DNA of 64,000 nt from Gemmatimonadota bacterium (GTDB lineage: Bacteria; Gemmatimonadota; Gemmatimonadetes; Gemmatimonadales; Gemmatimonadaceae), in assembly GCA_021413975.1 (NCBI GenBank), contig JAIOPJ010000048.1:31076-95075 (forward strand), in the 5' to 3' direction. The notes beneath the pieces are model-generated. The model saw nothing but the letters and a program-made list of their open reading frames with translations. It was not told the origin of the DNA and made no database searches. A program made the position numbers and the translations under genes. Numbering within the stretch: position 1 is the first letter of the stretch; every line of letters begins with the position of its first letter. Of this stretch, positions 1 to 10,388 are shown in pieces.

Positions 1-1095
1 GAACCAGACGTCCTCGAACGTGACCGTCACGCCCTGCGACGACGCGCCCCGCGCGGCGAGCACGGCGGTGGTCTCGGTGCCCTCGGCCGCCGGCGTGTCG
101 AGCAGGGTGAAGATCCGCTCGGAGCTCGCCATGGCCTGCTGCAGCGTGTTGTACTTGTCGGAGAGGTCCTGCAGCGGCTGGTAGAACCGCCGCGCGAGTT
201 GGATGAAGGCCGCGAGCGTCCAGACGGTGAGCGCGCCGTTCTCCACCCTCGGCGCCGCCGCGACGATCAGGCTCGCCAGTGCGATGCTCGTGAGGATCTC
301 GATCGCCGGGAAGTAGAGCGCGTACACCGTCACCGAGCGCAGGTGCGCATCGAGATGCGCCTTGTCGAGTGCGGCGAACCGGGCGGCTTCGTCTCCCTCG
401 CGGCTGAAGAGCTGCACCACGCGCATGCCGGCGATGCGCTCCTGCAGGAAGGCGTTGATCCGCGCGAGCCGCGTGCGGATCTCGCGGTACGATTCGCGCA
501 CCTTGAGCCGGAAGACCCGCGAGACCCAGAGGATCCCCGGCACCACGAGGTAGGCGGCCAGGGCCAGCCGCCAGTCGACGATCACCATCAGGATGGTGAT
601 CGCGAGCAGCGTGAAGAGGTCGCCGAGTCCGGCGACCACGCCCGAGGCGAAGAGTTCGTTGAGCGACTCCACGTCCGACGTGACGCGCGTCACCAAACGT
701 CCCACGGGATTGCGGTCGAAGAACGGGATGGGAAGCCGTTGCAGATGCGCGAAGAGCTGGCACCGCAGGTCATGCATGACCTTCTGACCGAGGATGCCGG
801 TGAGCAGCGTCTCGACGTAGGTGGCCGAGACCTGCAACAGGAGCGCGCCCACGAGCAGCAGGACCGAGTTGCGCACGAGCGCGGCGTCACCGGCCGGGAT
901 CGCCACGTCGATCACCCGGCGCGTCAACAGCGGCGGCGCGAGCTGCAGGACGCCCTCGACCATGAGCACCGCCACGGCGCCGAGGACGAGCCCGCCGTAC
1001 GGGCGCACGTAGGTGAAGAGGCGTCTGGCCAGCCGCCCGTCGAACGCCTTCCCGAGGGCGTCCTCTTCGTGCTGGATGGCGGCGGGCGCGGTCAT
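1..1095 (-). CDS. ABC exporter, fused permease/ATPase (3' end outside window)
   Basis: Only the N-terminal 365 codons are in the window; the reading frame runs off the left edge. The visible part is an MsbA/LmrA-type six-helix ABC transmembrane domain. It has the usual family features: a soluble N-terminal stretch, hydrophobic helices, the 'DRNPVGRLVTRVTSD' coupling segment and an 'FLQERIAGM' segment. The last visible residues (VTFEDVWF) are the first strand of the nucleotide-binding domain, so the Walker motifs lie beyond the edge. Start chosen at ATG (MTAPAAIQHEE), preceded by a weak GGAAA. It diverges from the kinase gene, with 52 bp between starts. Family assignment is firm; the substrate (lipid, peptide or drug) cannot be told. 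Confidence 0.9.
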   Translation of the reverse strand, partial: MTAPAAIQHEEDALGKAFDGRLARRLFTYVRPYGGLVLGAVAVLMVEGVLQLAPPLLTRRVIDVAIPAGDAALVRNSVLLLVGALLLQVSATYVETLLTGILGQKVMHDLRCQLFAHLQRLPIPFFDRNPVGRLVTRVTSDVESLNELFASGVVAGLGDLFTLLAITILMVIVDWRLALAAYLVVPGILWVSRVFRLKVRESYREIRTRLARINAFLQERIAGMRVVQLFSREGDEAARFAALDKAHLDAHLRSVTVYALYFPAIEILTSIALASLIVAAAPRVENGALTVWTLAAFIQLARRFYQPLQDLSDKYNTLQQAMASSERIFTLLDTPAAEGTETTAVLAARGASSQGVTVTFEDVWF

Positions 1096-1147
1096 TTTCC
1101 AATGTCGCCATGGGGGCACGGTCAGGGCCAGCCCGCCGTTAGATTCC

Positions 1148-3046
<1,899 letters not shown>

Positions 3047-3053
3047 GCGCGGC

Positions 3054-5891
3054 GTGAAGGACCGCATCGTCGTCCGGGGCGCCCGGCAGCACAACCTCAA
3101 GGACATCGACGTCGACTTCCCGCGCCGCGCCATCACGGTCGTCACGGGACCGTCGGGTTCGGGCAAGTCGTCGCTTGCCTTCGACACCATCTACGCCGAG
3201 GGGCAGCGGCGCTACGTCGAGTCGCTCTCGGCGTACGCGCGCCAGTTCCTCGAGCGGATGCCCAAGCCCGACGTCGACTCCATCGACGGGCTCTCCCCCG
3301 CGGTCGCGATCGAGCAGAAGAACCCCACGCGCACGTCGCGGTCCACGGTGGGCACGGCGACCGAGATCTACGACTACATGCGCCTGCTCTGGGCGCGCGT
3401 CGGCCGGACCGTCTGCCCGGTCTGCGGACGCGAGCTCAAGCCCGACTCGGCCGATCGCGCGGCCATCGAGGTGATGGCCGAGCCCGCCGGCACCCGGGTG
3501 CATGTGGCCTTCCCGTTCGCGCGCTCGGCCAAGCTCGTGCACACGCGCATCGTCGAGCACTTGCGGGCGAAGGGCTTCGTGCGGGTCATCGCCGACGGCG
3601 CGGTGCTGCACCTCGACGAACTCGACACCGGCAAGCCGAATCTCGCCAAGGCCAAGGAGCTGCTCGTCGTCACCGATCGCCTCGTGGTGAACGAGGGGAT
3701 GCGCACGCGGCTCGCCGACGCGCTCGAGACCGCATTCAGCGAAGGGGACGGCGATGCGACGGTGGTGCTCGAGGACGGTCCGGGCTCGGGGGACGATCCC
3801 GTGCGTGGCGCGAAGCGCGGCACATCGCGCCAGCTCCGCTACACCACGACCTTCCGCTGCCCCAACGACGGCCACGTCGCGCCGGCACCGTCGCCTCAGC
3901 TCTTCTCGTTCAACAACCCGCGCGGCGCCTGCGCCACCTGCAACGGCTTCGGCGCGACGCTCGAGTATGACGAAGCGCTGATCGTCCCCTACCCCGAGCG
4001 CACGCTGCGCGACGGCGCGATCGACCCCTGGACCGCGCCGCGCTACGACACCAAGCGCAGGGCGCTCGCGGAGTTCGCCAAGAAGGAGGGCATCCCGCTC
4101 GACCGGCCCTGGCGCGACCTCACGCGCGCGCATCAGGAGCGGTTGCTGCACGGCAAGGCCAAGGGCTATGTCGGCATGGTCCCCTTCCTCGACGCGCTCG
4201 AGCCCAAGAAGTACAAGCAGTACATCCGCGTCTTCCTCCGCAAATACCAGACGGCGCAGACCTGCGCGACCTGCGGTGGCACCAAGCTCCAGCAGGACGC
4301 GCTCAACGTGCGCATCGGCGGACGGACCATCGCCGAGATGGCGAACATGCCCGTCGGGCTCCTCAAGCCCTGGGCCGACTCGCTCGTACTCTCGCCCCAG
4401 GAGACCGAGATCGCCGCGCACATCCTGCGCGAGGCGCGCGACCGCATCTCGTTCCTCTGCGACGTGGGCCTCACCTACCTGAGCCTCGACCGCGCCACGC
4501 GCACGCTCTCGGGGGGCGAGGCCCAGCGCATCGGCCTCTCCAACTCGCTCGGCGCGCGGCTCGTCGACACGCTCTACGTGCTAGACGAACCGAGCATCGG
4601 CCTGCACGCGCGCGATCTCTCGCGGCTGCTCACGCTCCTCGAGCGGCTCCGCGACGGGGGCAACACCGTGCTCATGGTGGAGCACGACCTCGACGCCATG
4701 CGCGTGAGCGACTGGATGCTCGAGCTCGGCCCCGGCAGCGGCGAGAAGGGGGGCGCGCTCGTGTTCAGCGGGCCCACCTCCACCGCGAACGAGAGTCCGC
4801 TCACCGGGCAGTACCTGACCGGCGAGCGCGTGATCCCGCTCCCCGAGAAGCGCCGGCGCGCCGGTCCGCAGTGGCTCGCGATCACCGGCGCACGCGAGCA
4901 CAACCTGCGGAGCGTCTCCACGCGCATCCCCCTCGGCACGCTCACCTGCTTCACCGGGGTGAGCGGGTCGGGCAAGAGCACGCTCGTGCACGACGTGATC
5001 TTCCGCGCGCTCGAGCACAAGCTCACCGGCGAGCACACCGCCAAGCAGCATCTCGGGGAGAAGGTCGGCGCCTTCGACACGCTCACCGGCTGGGACGTGC
5101 TCGACGAGGTCGTGCTCGTCGACCAGGAGCCGATCGGCCGGTCACCACGCTCCAATCCGGTCACGTACGTGAAGGCCTTCGACGAGATCCGCCGGATCTT
5201 CGCCGAGGTGCCGCTGGCCCGGCAGCGCCGGTACACGGCGGGCACCTTCTCCTTCAATGTGAAGGGCGGCCGCTGCGAGACCTGCGACGGGGCCGGCGCG
5301 ATCGAGGTCGAGATGGTGTTCATGGCCGACGTCTTCGTGCCCTGCGAGAGCTGCGCCGGCGCGCGCTACAAGGCCGAGGTCCTCGACGTGACCTACTTCG
5401 GCAAGCGGATCACCGACGTCCTGGAAATGACGGTGGACGAAGCGATCCGCTTCTTCCCCCGCGAGGAGAAGCTCGGCCAGTCCCTCTGGCAGGTCCAGCA
5501 GGTCGGGCTGGGCTACCTGAGGCTCGGACAGCCCGCCACGACCCTGTCCGGCGGCGAGGCCCAGCGCCTCAAGATCGCGCGGGAACTGGCCCTGGCGGCC
5601 AAGAAGGGGGGCCGGAAGCTCTATGTGATGGACGAGCCCACCACCGGCCTGCACGCCCGCGACATCGAGGTGCTCTGCGCCGTCCTTGACCGATTGGTCG
5701 ACGCCGGACATACGGTCGTGCTCATCGAGCACAACCTCGACGTGATCAAGCGGGCGGATTGGGTGGTCGATCTGGGCCCGGAGGGGGGCGACGGGGGAGG
5801 CCGGATCGTGGCCGAGGGGACCCCGGAGCAGGTCGCGAAGGTCGCTGGATCGCATACCGGGCGGTTCCTCGCCCCCCTGCTCGAGCGCTAG
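3054..5891 (+). CDS. uvrA: Excinuclease ABC subunit A
   Basis: DNA-damage recognition ATPase of nucleotide excision repair; 945 aa, normal family length. Both ABC modules are complete: Walker [10 protein letters not shown] near residue 30 and GVSGSGKST near residue 645, and two LSGGEAQR signatures. The C-terminal zinc module is intact (CETC starting at residue 741, CESC 20 residues later). The first zinc module is degenerate: it reads CPND at residues 269-272 instead of CxxC, followed by a normal CATC at 293-296, so one zinc ligand is Asp. Start GTG, 7 bp after the kinase stop, with GAGGA upstream. uvrB and uvrC are not in the window. Confidence 0.97.
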   Translation: MKDRIVVRGARQHNLKDIDVDFPRRAITVVTGPSGSGKSSLAFDTIYAEGQRRYVESLSAYARQFLERMPKPDVDSIDGLSPAVAIEQKNPTRTSRSTVGTATEIYDYMRLLWARVGRTVCPVCGRELKPDSADRAAIEVMAEPAGTRVHVAFPFARSAKLVHTRIVEHLRAKGFVRVIADGAVLHLDELDTGKPNLAKAKELLVVTDRLVVNEGMRTRLADALETAFSEGDGDATVVLEDGPGSGDDPVRGAKRGTSRQLRYTTTFRCPNDGHVAPAPSPQLFSFNNPRGACATCNGFGATLEYDEALIVPYPERTLRDGAIDPWTAPRYDTKRRALAEFAKKEGIPLDRPWRDLTRAHQERLLHGKAKGYVGMVPFLDALEPKKYKQYIRVFLRKYQTAQTCATCGGTKLQQDALNVRIGGRTIAEMANMPVGLLKPWADSLVLSPQETEIAAHILREARDRISFLCDVGLTYLSLDRATRTLSGGEAQRIGLSNSLGARLVDTLYVLDEPSIGLHARDLSRLLTLLERLRDGGNTVLMVEHDLDAMRVSDWMLELGPGSGEKGGALVFSGPTSTANESPLTGQYLTGERVIPLPEKRRRAGPQWLAITGAREHNLRSVSTRIPLGTLTCFTGVSGSGKSTLVHDVIFRALEHKLTGEHTAKQHLGEKVGAFDTLTGWDVLDEVVLVDQEPIGRSPRSNPVTYVKAFDEIRRIFAEVPLARQRRYTAGTFSFNVKGGRCETCDGAGAIEVEMVFMADVFVPCESCAGARYKAEVLDVTYFGKRITDVLEMTVDEAIRFFPREEKLGQSLWQVQQVGLGYLRLGQPATTLSGGEAQRLKIARELALAAKKGGRKLYVMDEPTTGLHARDIEVLCAVLDRLVDAGHTVVLIEHNLDVIKRADWVVDLGPEGGDGGGRIVAEGTPEQVAKVAGSHTGRFLAPLLER

Positions 5892-5914
5892 TCGTGGCGC
5901 GCCCGGTTATGCAG

Positions 5915-5920
5915 TAGTTT
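5915..5920 (+). promoter_or_regulatory. Putative -10 element of the H1-like gene
   Basis: TAGTTT in the short gap between uvrA and the H1-like gene. Predicted transcription start is near 5927, giving a leader of about 35 nt that contains GGAGA at 5952-5956, well placed before ATG 5962. No convincing -35 was seen. Confidence 0.4.
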
Positions 5921-5961
5921 GAGGCAGTCGGCAGCGGCAGCATCCTTCAGCGGAGAACCAG

Positions 5962-6393
5962 ATGGCATCGAAGAAGAAGGCCAAGAAGAGCGCGAAGAAG
6001 GCGACCAAGCGGACCGTGAGAAAGCCGGCGAAGAAGGCCGCGAAGAAGAAGACCGCCAAGAGGACCGCCAAGAAGGCGACGAGGAAGCCCGCGAAGAAGG
6101 CGACGCGCGCGAAGGCCTCGAAGAAGGTCGTGCGCCGCTCGGCGAAGAAGGCGACCAGGAAGGCCGCGCCGAAGAAGGCCGCACCGAAGAAGGCTGCACC
6201 GAAGAAGGCCGCACCCAAGAAGGCCGCATCCAAGAAGGCCGCACCGATGATCGCCGCGGCCCCGAAGCCCGTCGCCGCCGTGACACCGGTCGCGCCGCCG
6301 ATGGCTCCGCCTATGGCCCCGTCGGCCCCCATGATGCCGCCGATGGCTCCGCCCATGAGCTCGATGGCACCGCCGCCGCCCATGGAGTTCTGA
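5962..6393 (+). CDS. Histone H1-like lysine/alanine-rich DNA-binding protein
   Basis: 143 aa. Residues 1-95 are almost entirely Lys, Ala, Arg, Thr and Pro, built from AKKA/AKKAT-type repeats and about five tandem AAPKK/AASKK pentapeptides. This resembles the C-terminal tail of eukaryotic histone H1 and bacterial HctA/AlgP-like proteins, so nucleoid binding and compaction is the expected role. The C-terminal 45 residues switch to a Met/Pro/Ala-rich, uncharged tail with repeated MAPP. There is no folded domain. GGAGA sits before the ATG. A lysine-rich protein of this kind is a possible substrate for the SET-domain methyltransferase at 43.1 kb; this is inference only. A strong hairpin follows the gene. 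Confidence 0.85.
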   Translation: MASKKKAKKSAKKATKRTVRKPAKKAAKKKTAKRTAKKATRKPAKKATRAKASKKVVRRSAKKATRKAAPKKAAPKKAAPKKAAPKKAASKKAAPMIAAAPKPVAAVTPVAPPMAPPMAPSAPMMPPMAPPMSSMAPPPPMEF

Positions 6394-6438
6394 GTCGAAG
6401 GAAGAAGGCCGGAGGATGAAGGCGGGAAGCTGAACGAC

Positions 6439-6477
6439 GATGCGGGGGCGAGCTCAGTGCTCACCCCCGCATCTTTC
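6439..6477. terminator. Bidirectional hairpin terminator between convergent genes
   Basis: Stem of 14 positions with one mismatch (6439-6452 pairs with 6460-6473) and a short loop, followed on the plus strand by TCTTTC. It lies between the H1-like gene and the convergent permease gene, so it could serve both. Confidence 0.7.
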
Positions 6478-6485
6478 ATCCTTCA
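6472..6485 (+). repeat. Hairpin-tail repeat, copy 1 (TCTTTCATCCTTCA)
   Basis: A 14-mer directly after the terminator hairpin. The identical 14-mer follows another GC-rich hairpin at 37742-37755. Here it continues as overlapping TCATCCT units. The left side of the hairpin contains the reverse-complement-like GGATGAAGG. Confidence 0.6.
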
Positions 6486-6497
6486 TCCTTCAGCATT

Positions 6498-7730
6498 TCA
6501 TTCGTGCCGTATCGCATCGATCGGCGACAGCCGCGCCGCCCTGAGCGCGGGGTACAGCCCGAACCCGATCCCGATCGCGACGGACAGCCCCGCCGCCACG
6601 AGGATCGTCGCTGGCGTGATCGCGGCCTCTACCGGCGCCTTCGTCTGCGCGCGCATGATCGCCGCGGTCGCGAAGGCGATCGACAGTCCGAGGGCCACGC
6701 CGATCGTCGCGCCGAAGCTCGTGATCGCCACGGACTCCGAGAGGAACTGCACCAGGATGTCGCGGTCGCGCGCGCCCGTCGCCTTGCGGATCCCGATCTC
6801 CCGCGTGCGCTCGGCCACCGACGCGAGCAGCACGTTCATGATCCCGATCCCGCCCACGAGCAGCGAAACGCCCGTGATCGCTCCCATGAGCAACTTGAAG
6901 ACCAGCATCCCCTGCGCGATCTGCTTCACGCGCCCCTGATTGGTGCTCACCTCCGCACGGTCCTTCCACTTGGGGCCGTACCCCGACGTCATCCACGCTT
7001 CCACCTCACGGCGGACGCGCTCCACCTCCTCGATGCCGGGCGCCACGACGGAGATCGTGGGGGAGCGTGACCCCTGCAGGGAGCGGGAGACGTCGTCCAC
7101 GGGTACGACCGCCAACAACACCTCCGGGCCCGATCGGCCGCCCGAGACCACGCCGATGACCCGGTGCGGGTGACCACCCAGCGGGACCATGAGCCCGAGC
7201 GCCTTGGTCGGCGCGAGGCTGTCGCCCGCGACCACGCCCGCCGCGCGGGTGTTGAGCACGGCCACCGCGGTGTCCGTGTCGGCGAAGATGCGGCCGGCGA
7301 GGAGCGTCATCTCCTCCTGCGCGAAGTAGGTCGAGAGCGTCCCGAAGACGGCGAAGCCGCGCGGGCCGGTCAGCGTGTCGAGCATCACCATCGACGCGCC
7401 CATGCTCATCAGCTGCAGCTTGGTCTCGCCCTTCACGGCATCGCCGAGTGAGCGGGCATCGTTGCCGGTGAAACGGATGATGTCGGTGCGGCGCACGAAC
7501 TGACCGTCGAGCCGAGCACTCGTCGAGGGCACGACGGTGACGCCGAGCAGGTCGGTGGTCTTCGCGATCTGCTCGCGGGCGAAGGCTTCGACGCCGTCCC
7601 CCATGGAGAGGACCGACACCATCGCCCCGACCCCCATGACCACACCCAGCGTGGAGAGGAGGGTGCGGAGCGGGTTGCCTCGGAGGGCGTCGAAGCCGAC
7701 CGAGAGCGAACTGCGGGGGGAGATGGGCAT
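6498..7730 (-). CDS. ABC transporter permease, MacB/FtsX family
   Basis: 410 aa. The layout is that of MacB-type permeases: one N-terminal transmembrane helix (TLGVVMGVGAMVSVLSMGDG), a large periplasmic MacB_PCD-like domain (about residues 45-270), then three C-terminal helices of the FtsX domain, with the family's 'GGIGIMNVLLASVAERTREIGIRKA' region. Start set at ATG (MPISPRSSLS). An in-frame extension exists upstream but is Arg/Pro-rich and unlike the family. No ATPase subunit gene is adjacent. Members of this family export peptides, lipoproteins or macrolides; the substrate here is unknown. Confidence 0.9.
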   Translation of the reverse strand: MPISPRSSLSVGFDALRGNPLRTLLSTLGVVMGVGAMVSVLSMGDGVEAFAREQIAKTTDLLGVTVVPSTSARLDGQFVRRTDIIRFTGNDARSLGDAVKGETKLQLMSMGASMVMLDTLTGPRGFAVFGTLSTYFAQEEMTLLAGRIFADTDTAVAVLNTRAAGVVAGDSLAPTKALGLMVPLGGHPHRVIGVVSGGRSGPEVLLAVVPVDDVSRSLQGSRSPTISVVAPGIEEVERVRREVEAWMTSGYGPKWKDRAEVSTNQGRVKQIAQGMLVFKLLMGAITGVSLLVGGIGIMNVLLASVAERTREIGIRKATGARDRDILVQFLSESVAITSFGATIGVALGLSIAFATAAIMRAQTKAPVEAAITPATILVAAGLSVAIGIGFGLYPALRAARLSPIDAIRHE

Positions 7731-7912
7731 CGGAGCGGGCGCGGGTACGGAAGAGGGCGATCGAGGACGCCGGGAGAGGAACTTCGCGTTCCCCAGGCGT
7801 GCCTCTGCGCCTTGGCCTGACTCTTTACGCCTCGGCCAGACCGTAGTTTCGCGGTCGGGAGCACCTGGCGCGAGGCGATACGCCGTGGGGCGAAACCCGC
7901 CTGCCACAAGGG

Positions 7913-7941
7913 TTGAATGCCCCCCGCCCTCCGGCTACTTT
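7913..7941 (+). promoter_or_regulatory. Promoter of tRNA-Asn
   Basis: TTGAAT (7913-7918), a 17-bp spacer, then TACTTT (7936-7941). Transcription would start about 4 nt before the tRNA. It is among the best-formed -35/-10 pairs in the window and a useful reference for this organism's housekeeping promoter. Confidence 0.7.
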
Positions 7942-7952
7942 TCTCCGTCTAC

Positions 7953-8025
7953 GGCCGCGTAGCTCAGCTGGTAGAGCAGGTGACTGTTAATCACCGGGTC
8001 ACAGGTTCGAGTCCTGTCGCGGTCG
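7953..8025 (+). tRNA. tRNA-Asn (GTT)
   Basis: 73 nt. Acceptor stem GGCCGCG/CGCGGTC with one G-U pair, discriminator G, D-arm GCTC...GAGC, anticodon loop CTGTTAA giving anticodon GTT, and T-loop GGTTCGAGTCC. CCA is not encoded. The 3' end is followed by CTTTTTC. Confidence 0.97.
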
Positions 8026-8048
8026 CTTTTTCGTCCGGACGCTTTGCG

Positions 8049-8077
8049 AAGGGCCAGCCATCACCGGCTGGCCCTTT
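8049..8077 (+). terminator. Intrinsic terminator downstream of tRNA-Asn
   Basis: Perfect 11-bp stem (8049-8059 with 8066-8076) and a 6-nt loop, ending in TTT. It lies between the tRNA and the next gene. Confidence 0.75.
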
Positions 8078-8172
8078 CGCGTTCCCTGGCGGCGGCGAAT
8101 TGCCGTGCGGGCCTCGCGGCCGCAACTTCACCCCCGTCGGCCACCCTGACCTCACGACCGGAGCGGATCCCC

Positions 8173-9831
8173 ATGCGACCGACCGTTGCCCTCGCCTCGC
8201 TCGTCGTCCTGATCGCACCCGCGGGCCTCGCGGCCCAGGGCCCGCTCTCTGCGCTCGATCGCCGCGTGGACTCGGTCTTCACGGCCTTCAGCCGCACCTC
8301 CACACCCGGGTGTGCCGTGGGCGTCGACCGCAACGGTCAGGCACTCGTGCGGCGCGCCTACGGCATGGCGAACCTCGAGAGCGGCACGCCCTTCACCGTC
8401 GGCACCATCTCCGAGAGCGGCTCCACCGCCAAGCAGTTCGTCGCGGCCGGCCTCGTCATGCTCGCGCTCGACGGCGTCCTCTCGCTCGGCGACGACGTCT
8501 CCAAGTGGGTCCCCGAAGTGAAGGGCTTCGGCAAGCGCATCACCGTCCGCCAACTGCTCAGCCACACGAGCGGGATCCCGGATCGTTACGCGTTGCACGA
8601 CGTGCAAGGCCGTGCCGCGGGAGAGGTCGACCACCCCAACGCCGAGGTGCTCGACATCGTCTCGCATCTGCGCGACCTGAACTTCGATCCCGGCGAGGAC
8701 TATCTCTACAGCAACACGGGCTACGTGGTCGCGGTGGCCGTGCTCGAGCGCGCGAGCGGCAAGTCGCTCCAGGCCTTCACCGACGAGCGGATCTTCCGCC
8801 CGCTCGGCATGACGAGCACGCGCTGGCGCGAGGACCACCGAGTCGTGGTCCCGGGCCGGGCGGCGGCTTACGGTGGCACGGCGGCAACCGGCTTCCGCAA
8901 CGACCATCCGTTCACTCGCGTCTTCGGCAGCGGCGGGCTCCTGCTGACCGTCGACGACTTCCTCAGATGGTCGAACGCGTTCCAGACCGGCGAGGGACGC
9001 TGGGGGGCGATCCGCGATTCCCTGAGCGCGGTCGTTCGCCTCAACGACGGCACTGCCATCACCTACGGCCTGGGGGTCACCACCGACGCGTGGCGCGGCG
9101 TGCGGCGCGTATCGCACACGGGCTCCACCGGCGGCTACCGAGCGGCACTCTATCGCTTCCCCCAGCAGGCGGTCTCGGTCGCGCTGCTCTGCAACATCGG
9201 TGCGGCCAACCCGGGTGGCCTCGCGACGAGCGTCGCCGCGATCGTCCTCGGCGAGGCGCTCGAACCGGTGCGCGCCGAGGCGGTCCCGGCGATCGCCCTC
9301 GCGCCACAGGCGCTCGCGGCGATCGTCGGTCGCTACCACTCGCCGCGAACCGAGGAGGCGATGATCCTCGAGGTGCGCAACGACCAGCTCGTGGACAGTC
9401 TCAGCGGCATGGTGCTGGTGCCGTGGGAGGCGGATCGGTTCCACGTGCGCGGCGCGCAGGCCGAGGTGCTCGTCACGCGCGATGGGGCGCGACCGGGACT
9501 GCGCACCACTGCGCCGGCCGCCCGGGCGAACGACTTCGTGCGCGTCGAGTCACCCGATCGCTCGGCGGCCGCGCTCGCCGCCTACGCAGGCACCTACCGC
9601 AGCCCCGAACTCGACGCGGCGTTCACGTTCGTCGTGCGCGACGGAGCGCTCACGCTCGACCGGGGCTGGCGCGGCAGTGCGCGACTCGGCGCGCTCTACC
9701 GCGACGGCTTCACCATGCCGGGCGGAGAGATCCTGCGCTTCACGCGAGACGCGCGCGGACGCGTCACCGGGTTCGTGCTGTGGGCAGGGCGGGTGCGGCA
9801 CCTCCGGTTCGACCGCGCGCCGACGAGTTGA
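8173..9831 (+). CDS. Secreted serine hydrolase, beta-lactamase class C / DD-peptidase-like
   Basis: 552 aa. An N-terminal signal peptide ends around APAGLAAQ. The class C fold motifs are visible: nucleophile SxxK as STAK (about residue 88), YSN (about residue 179) and HTG (about residue 317). The C-terminal third holds two similar beta-rich segments beginning IVGRYHSP and YAGTYRSP, typical of the lipocalin-like domains attached to EstB/penicillin-binding-protein-like hydrolases. Likely an esterase or D-amino-acid peptidase acting in the periplasm rather than a resistance enzyme. Start ATG is chosen because the signal peptide begins there; there is no strong Shine-Dalgarno. Confidence 0.88.
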   Translation: MRPTVALASLVVLIAPAGLAAQGPLSALDRRVDSVFTAFSRTSTPGCAVGVDRNGQALVRRAYGMANLESGTPFTVGTISESGSTAKQFVAAGLVMLALDGVLSLGDDVSKWVPEVKGFGKRITVRQLLSHTSGIPDRYALHDVQGRAAGEVDHPNAEVLDIVSHLRDLNFDPGEDYLYSNTGYVVAVAVLERASGKSLQAFTDERIFRPLGMTSTRWREDHRVVVPGRAAAYGGTAATGFRNDHPFTRVFGSGGLLLTVDDFLRWSNAFQTGEGRWGAIRDSLSAVVRLNDGTAITYGLGVTTDAWRGVRRVSHTGSTGGYRAALYRFPQQAVSVALLCNIGAANPGGLATSVAAIVLGEALEPVRAEAVPAIALAPQALAAIVGRYHSPRTEEAMILEVRNDQLVDSLSGMVLVPWEADRFHVRGAQAEVLVTRDGARPGLRTTAPAARANDFVRVESPDRSAAALAAYAGTYRSPELDAAFTFVVRDGALTLDRGWRGSARLGALYRDGFTMPGGEILRFTRDARGRVTGFVLWAGRVRHLRFDRAPTS

Positions 9832-9852
9832 GCCAGACCCGACCGCCCGAAC

Positions 9853-10326
9853 TCAGCGCGGTTGCCTGCACCCGTACGCGTTGCTGTTGAACCCGGGCAC
9901 CGCCTCCGTCGACACCAATCTCACCTCGAGGGTGTCGGTCGCGCCGGCGCGCACCGCCACGCGACACTGCAGCGTGCGATAGCCCTCGGCGGCGATGACC
10001 AGCCGTTGACGCCCGGCAGGCAGCAGGGTGAGGACCGCGTAGCCGTCGGCGCGCGAGCGACCGAGTTCCTGCTTCGTCTCCTGCGTCGAAAGGAGGGCGT
10101 TGGTGATCGGCACCCGGGTCACGGCGGCGGTCGCGGCCGACTGACGGTTCCCGACGACGAACGACGCGCCGCGCTCCCAGTGGACGAACGCCACGATCCA
10201 CCCGCTGTCCGCGGACGCGACGGGCGCGTCCTGCGCCGACGCACGAACGGCACCCGCGGCCAAGGCCGCGAGCGCCGTCGTCGTGTGGATCACGCGTCTC
10301 AGGTGCTGCCGGAGGACCGCTCGCAT
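9853..10326 (-). CDS. Secreted protein with carboxypeptidase-regulatory-like beta-sandwich
   Basis: 157 aa, not assigned to a named family. An N-terminal signal peptide ends at about VRASAQ. Residues 95-140 (DGYAVLTLLPAGRQRLVIAAEGY, then alternating strands) match the pattern of CarboxypepD_reg/PEGA-like beta sandwiches, in which a small domain presents 'L.pG.y.l.v...Gy'. Two cysteines are present, one in the sandwich and one at the C-terminus, so a disulfide is possible. The start ATG has GGAG about 9 nt upstream. No partner is obvious; the next gene on the same strand, a CocE-like hydrolase, lies upstream with its own start and a 62-bp gap. Confidence 0.65.
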   Translation of the reverse strand: MRAVLRQHLRRVIHTTTALAALAAGAVRASAQDAPVASADSGWIVAFVHWERGASFVVGNRQSAATAAVTRVPITNALLSTQETKQELGRSRADGYAVLTLLPAGRQRLVIAAEGYRTLQCRVAVRAGATDTLEVRLVSTEAVPGFNSNAYGCRQPR

Positions 10327-10355
10327 CGCCCTGCTCCATTGGTGGGGACGACGCG

Positions 10356-10361
10356 AAGCTA
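10356..10361 (-). promoter_or_regulatory. Putative -10 (TAGCTT) of the small secreted protein gene
   Basis: TAGCTT on the minus strand, 29 nt before the start codon. It is the same hexamer as the -10 proposed for the S1C protease gene at 45.9 kb and for rplS. No clear -35. Confidence 0.35.
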
Positions 10362-10388
10362 GGCCATGCGCCTGAAGCGCGCGAGAGG

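Noticed and set aside
6170..6245. Regular ~15-bp DNA repeats, considered as CRISPR or a tandem array
   Set aside because: They are in-frame codons for AAPKK pentapeptides in the H1-like gene and have no spacers.
7953..8077. tRNA-Asn as an integration site
   Set aside because: No integrase, no direct repeat of the tRNA 3' end nearby, and a normal terminator follows.
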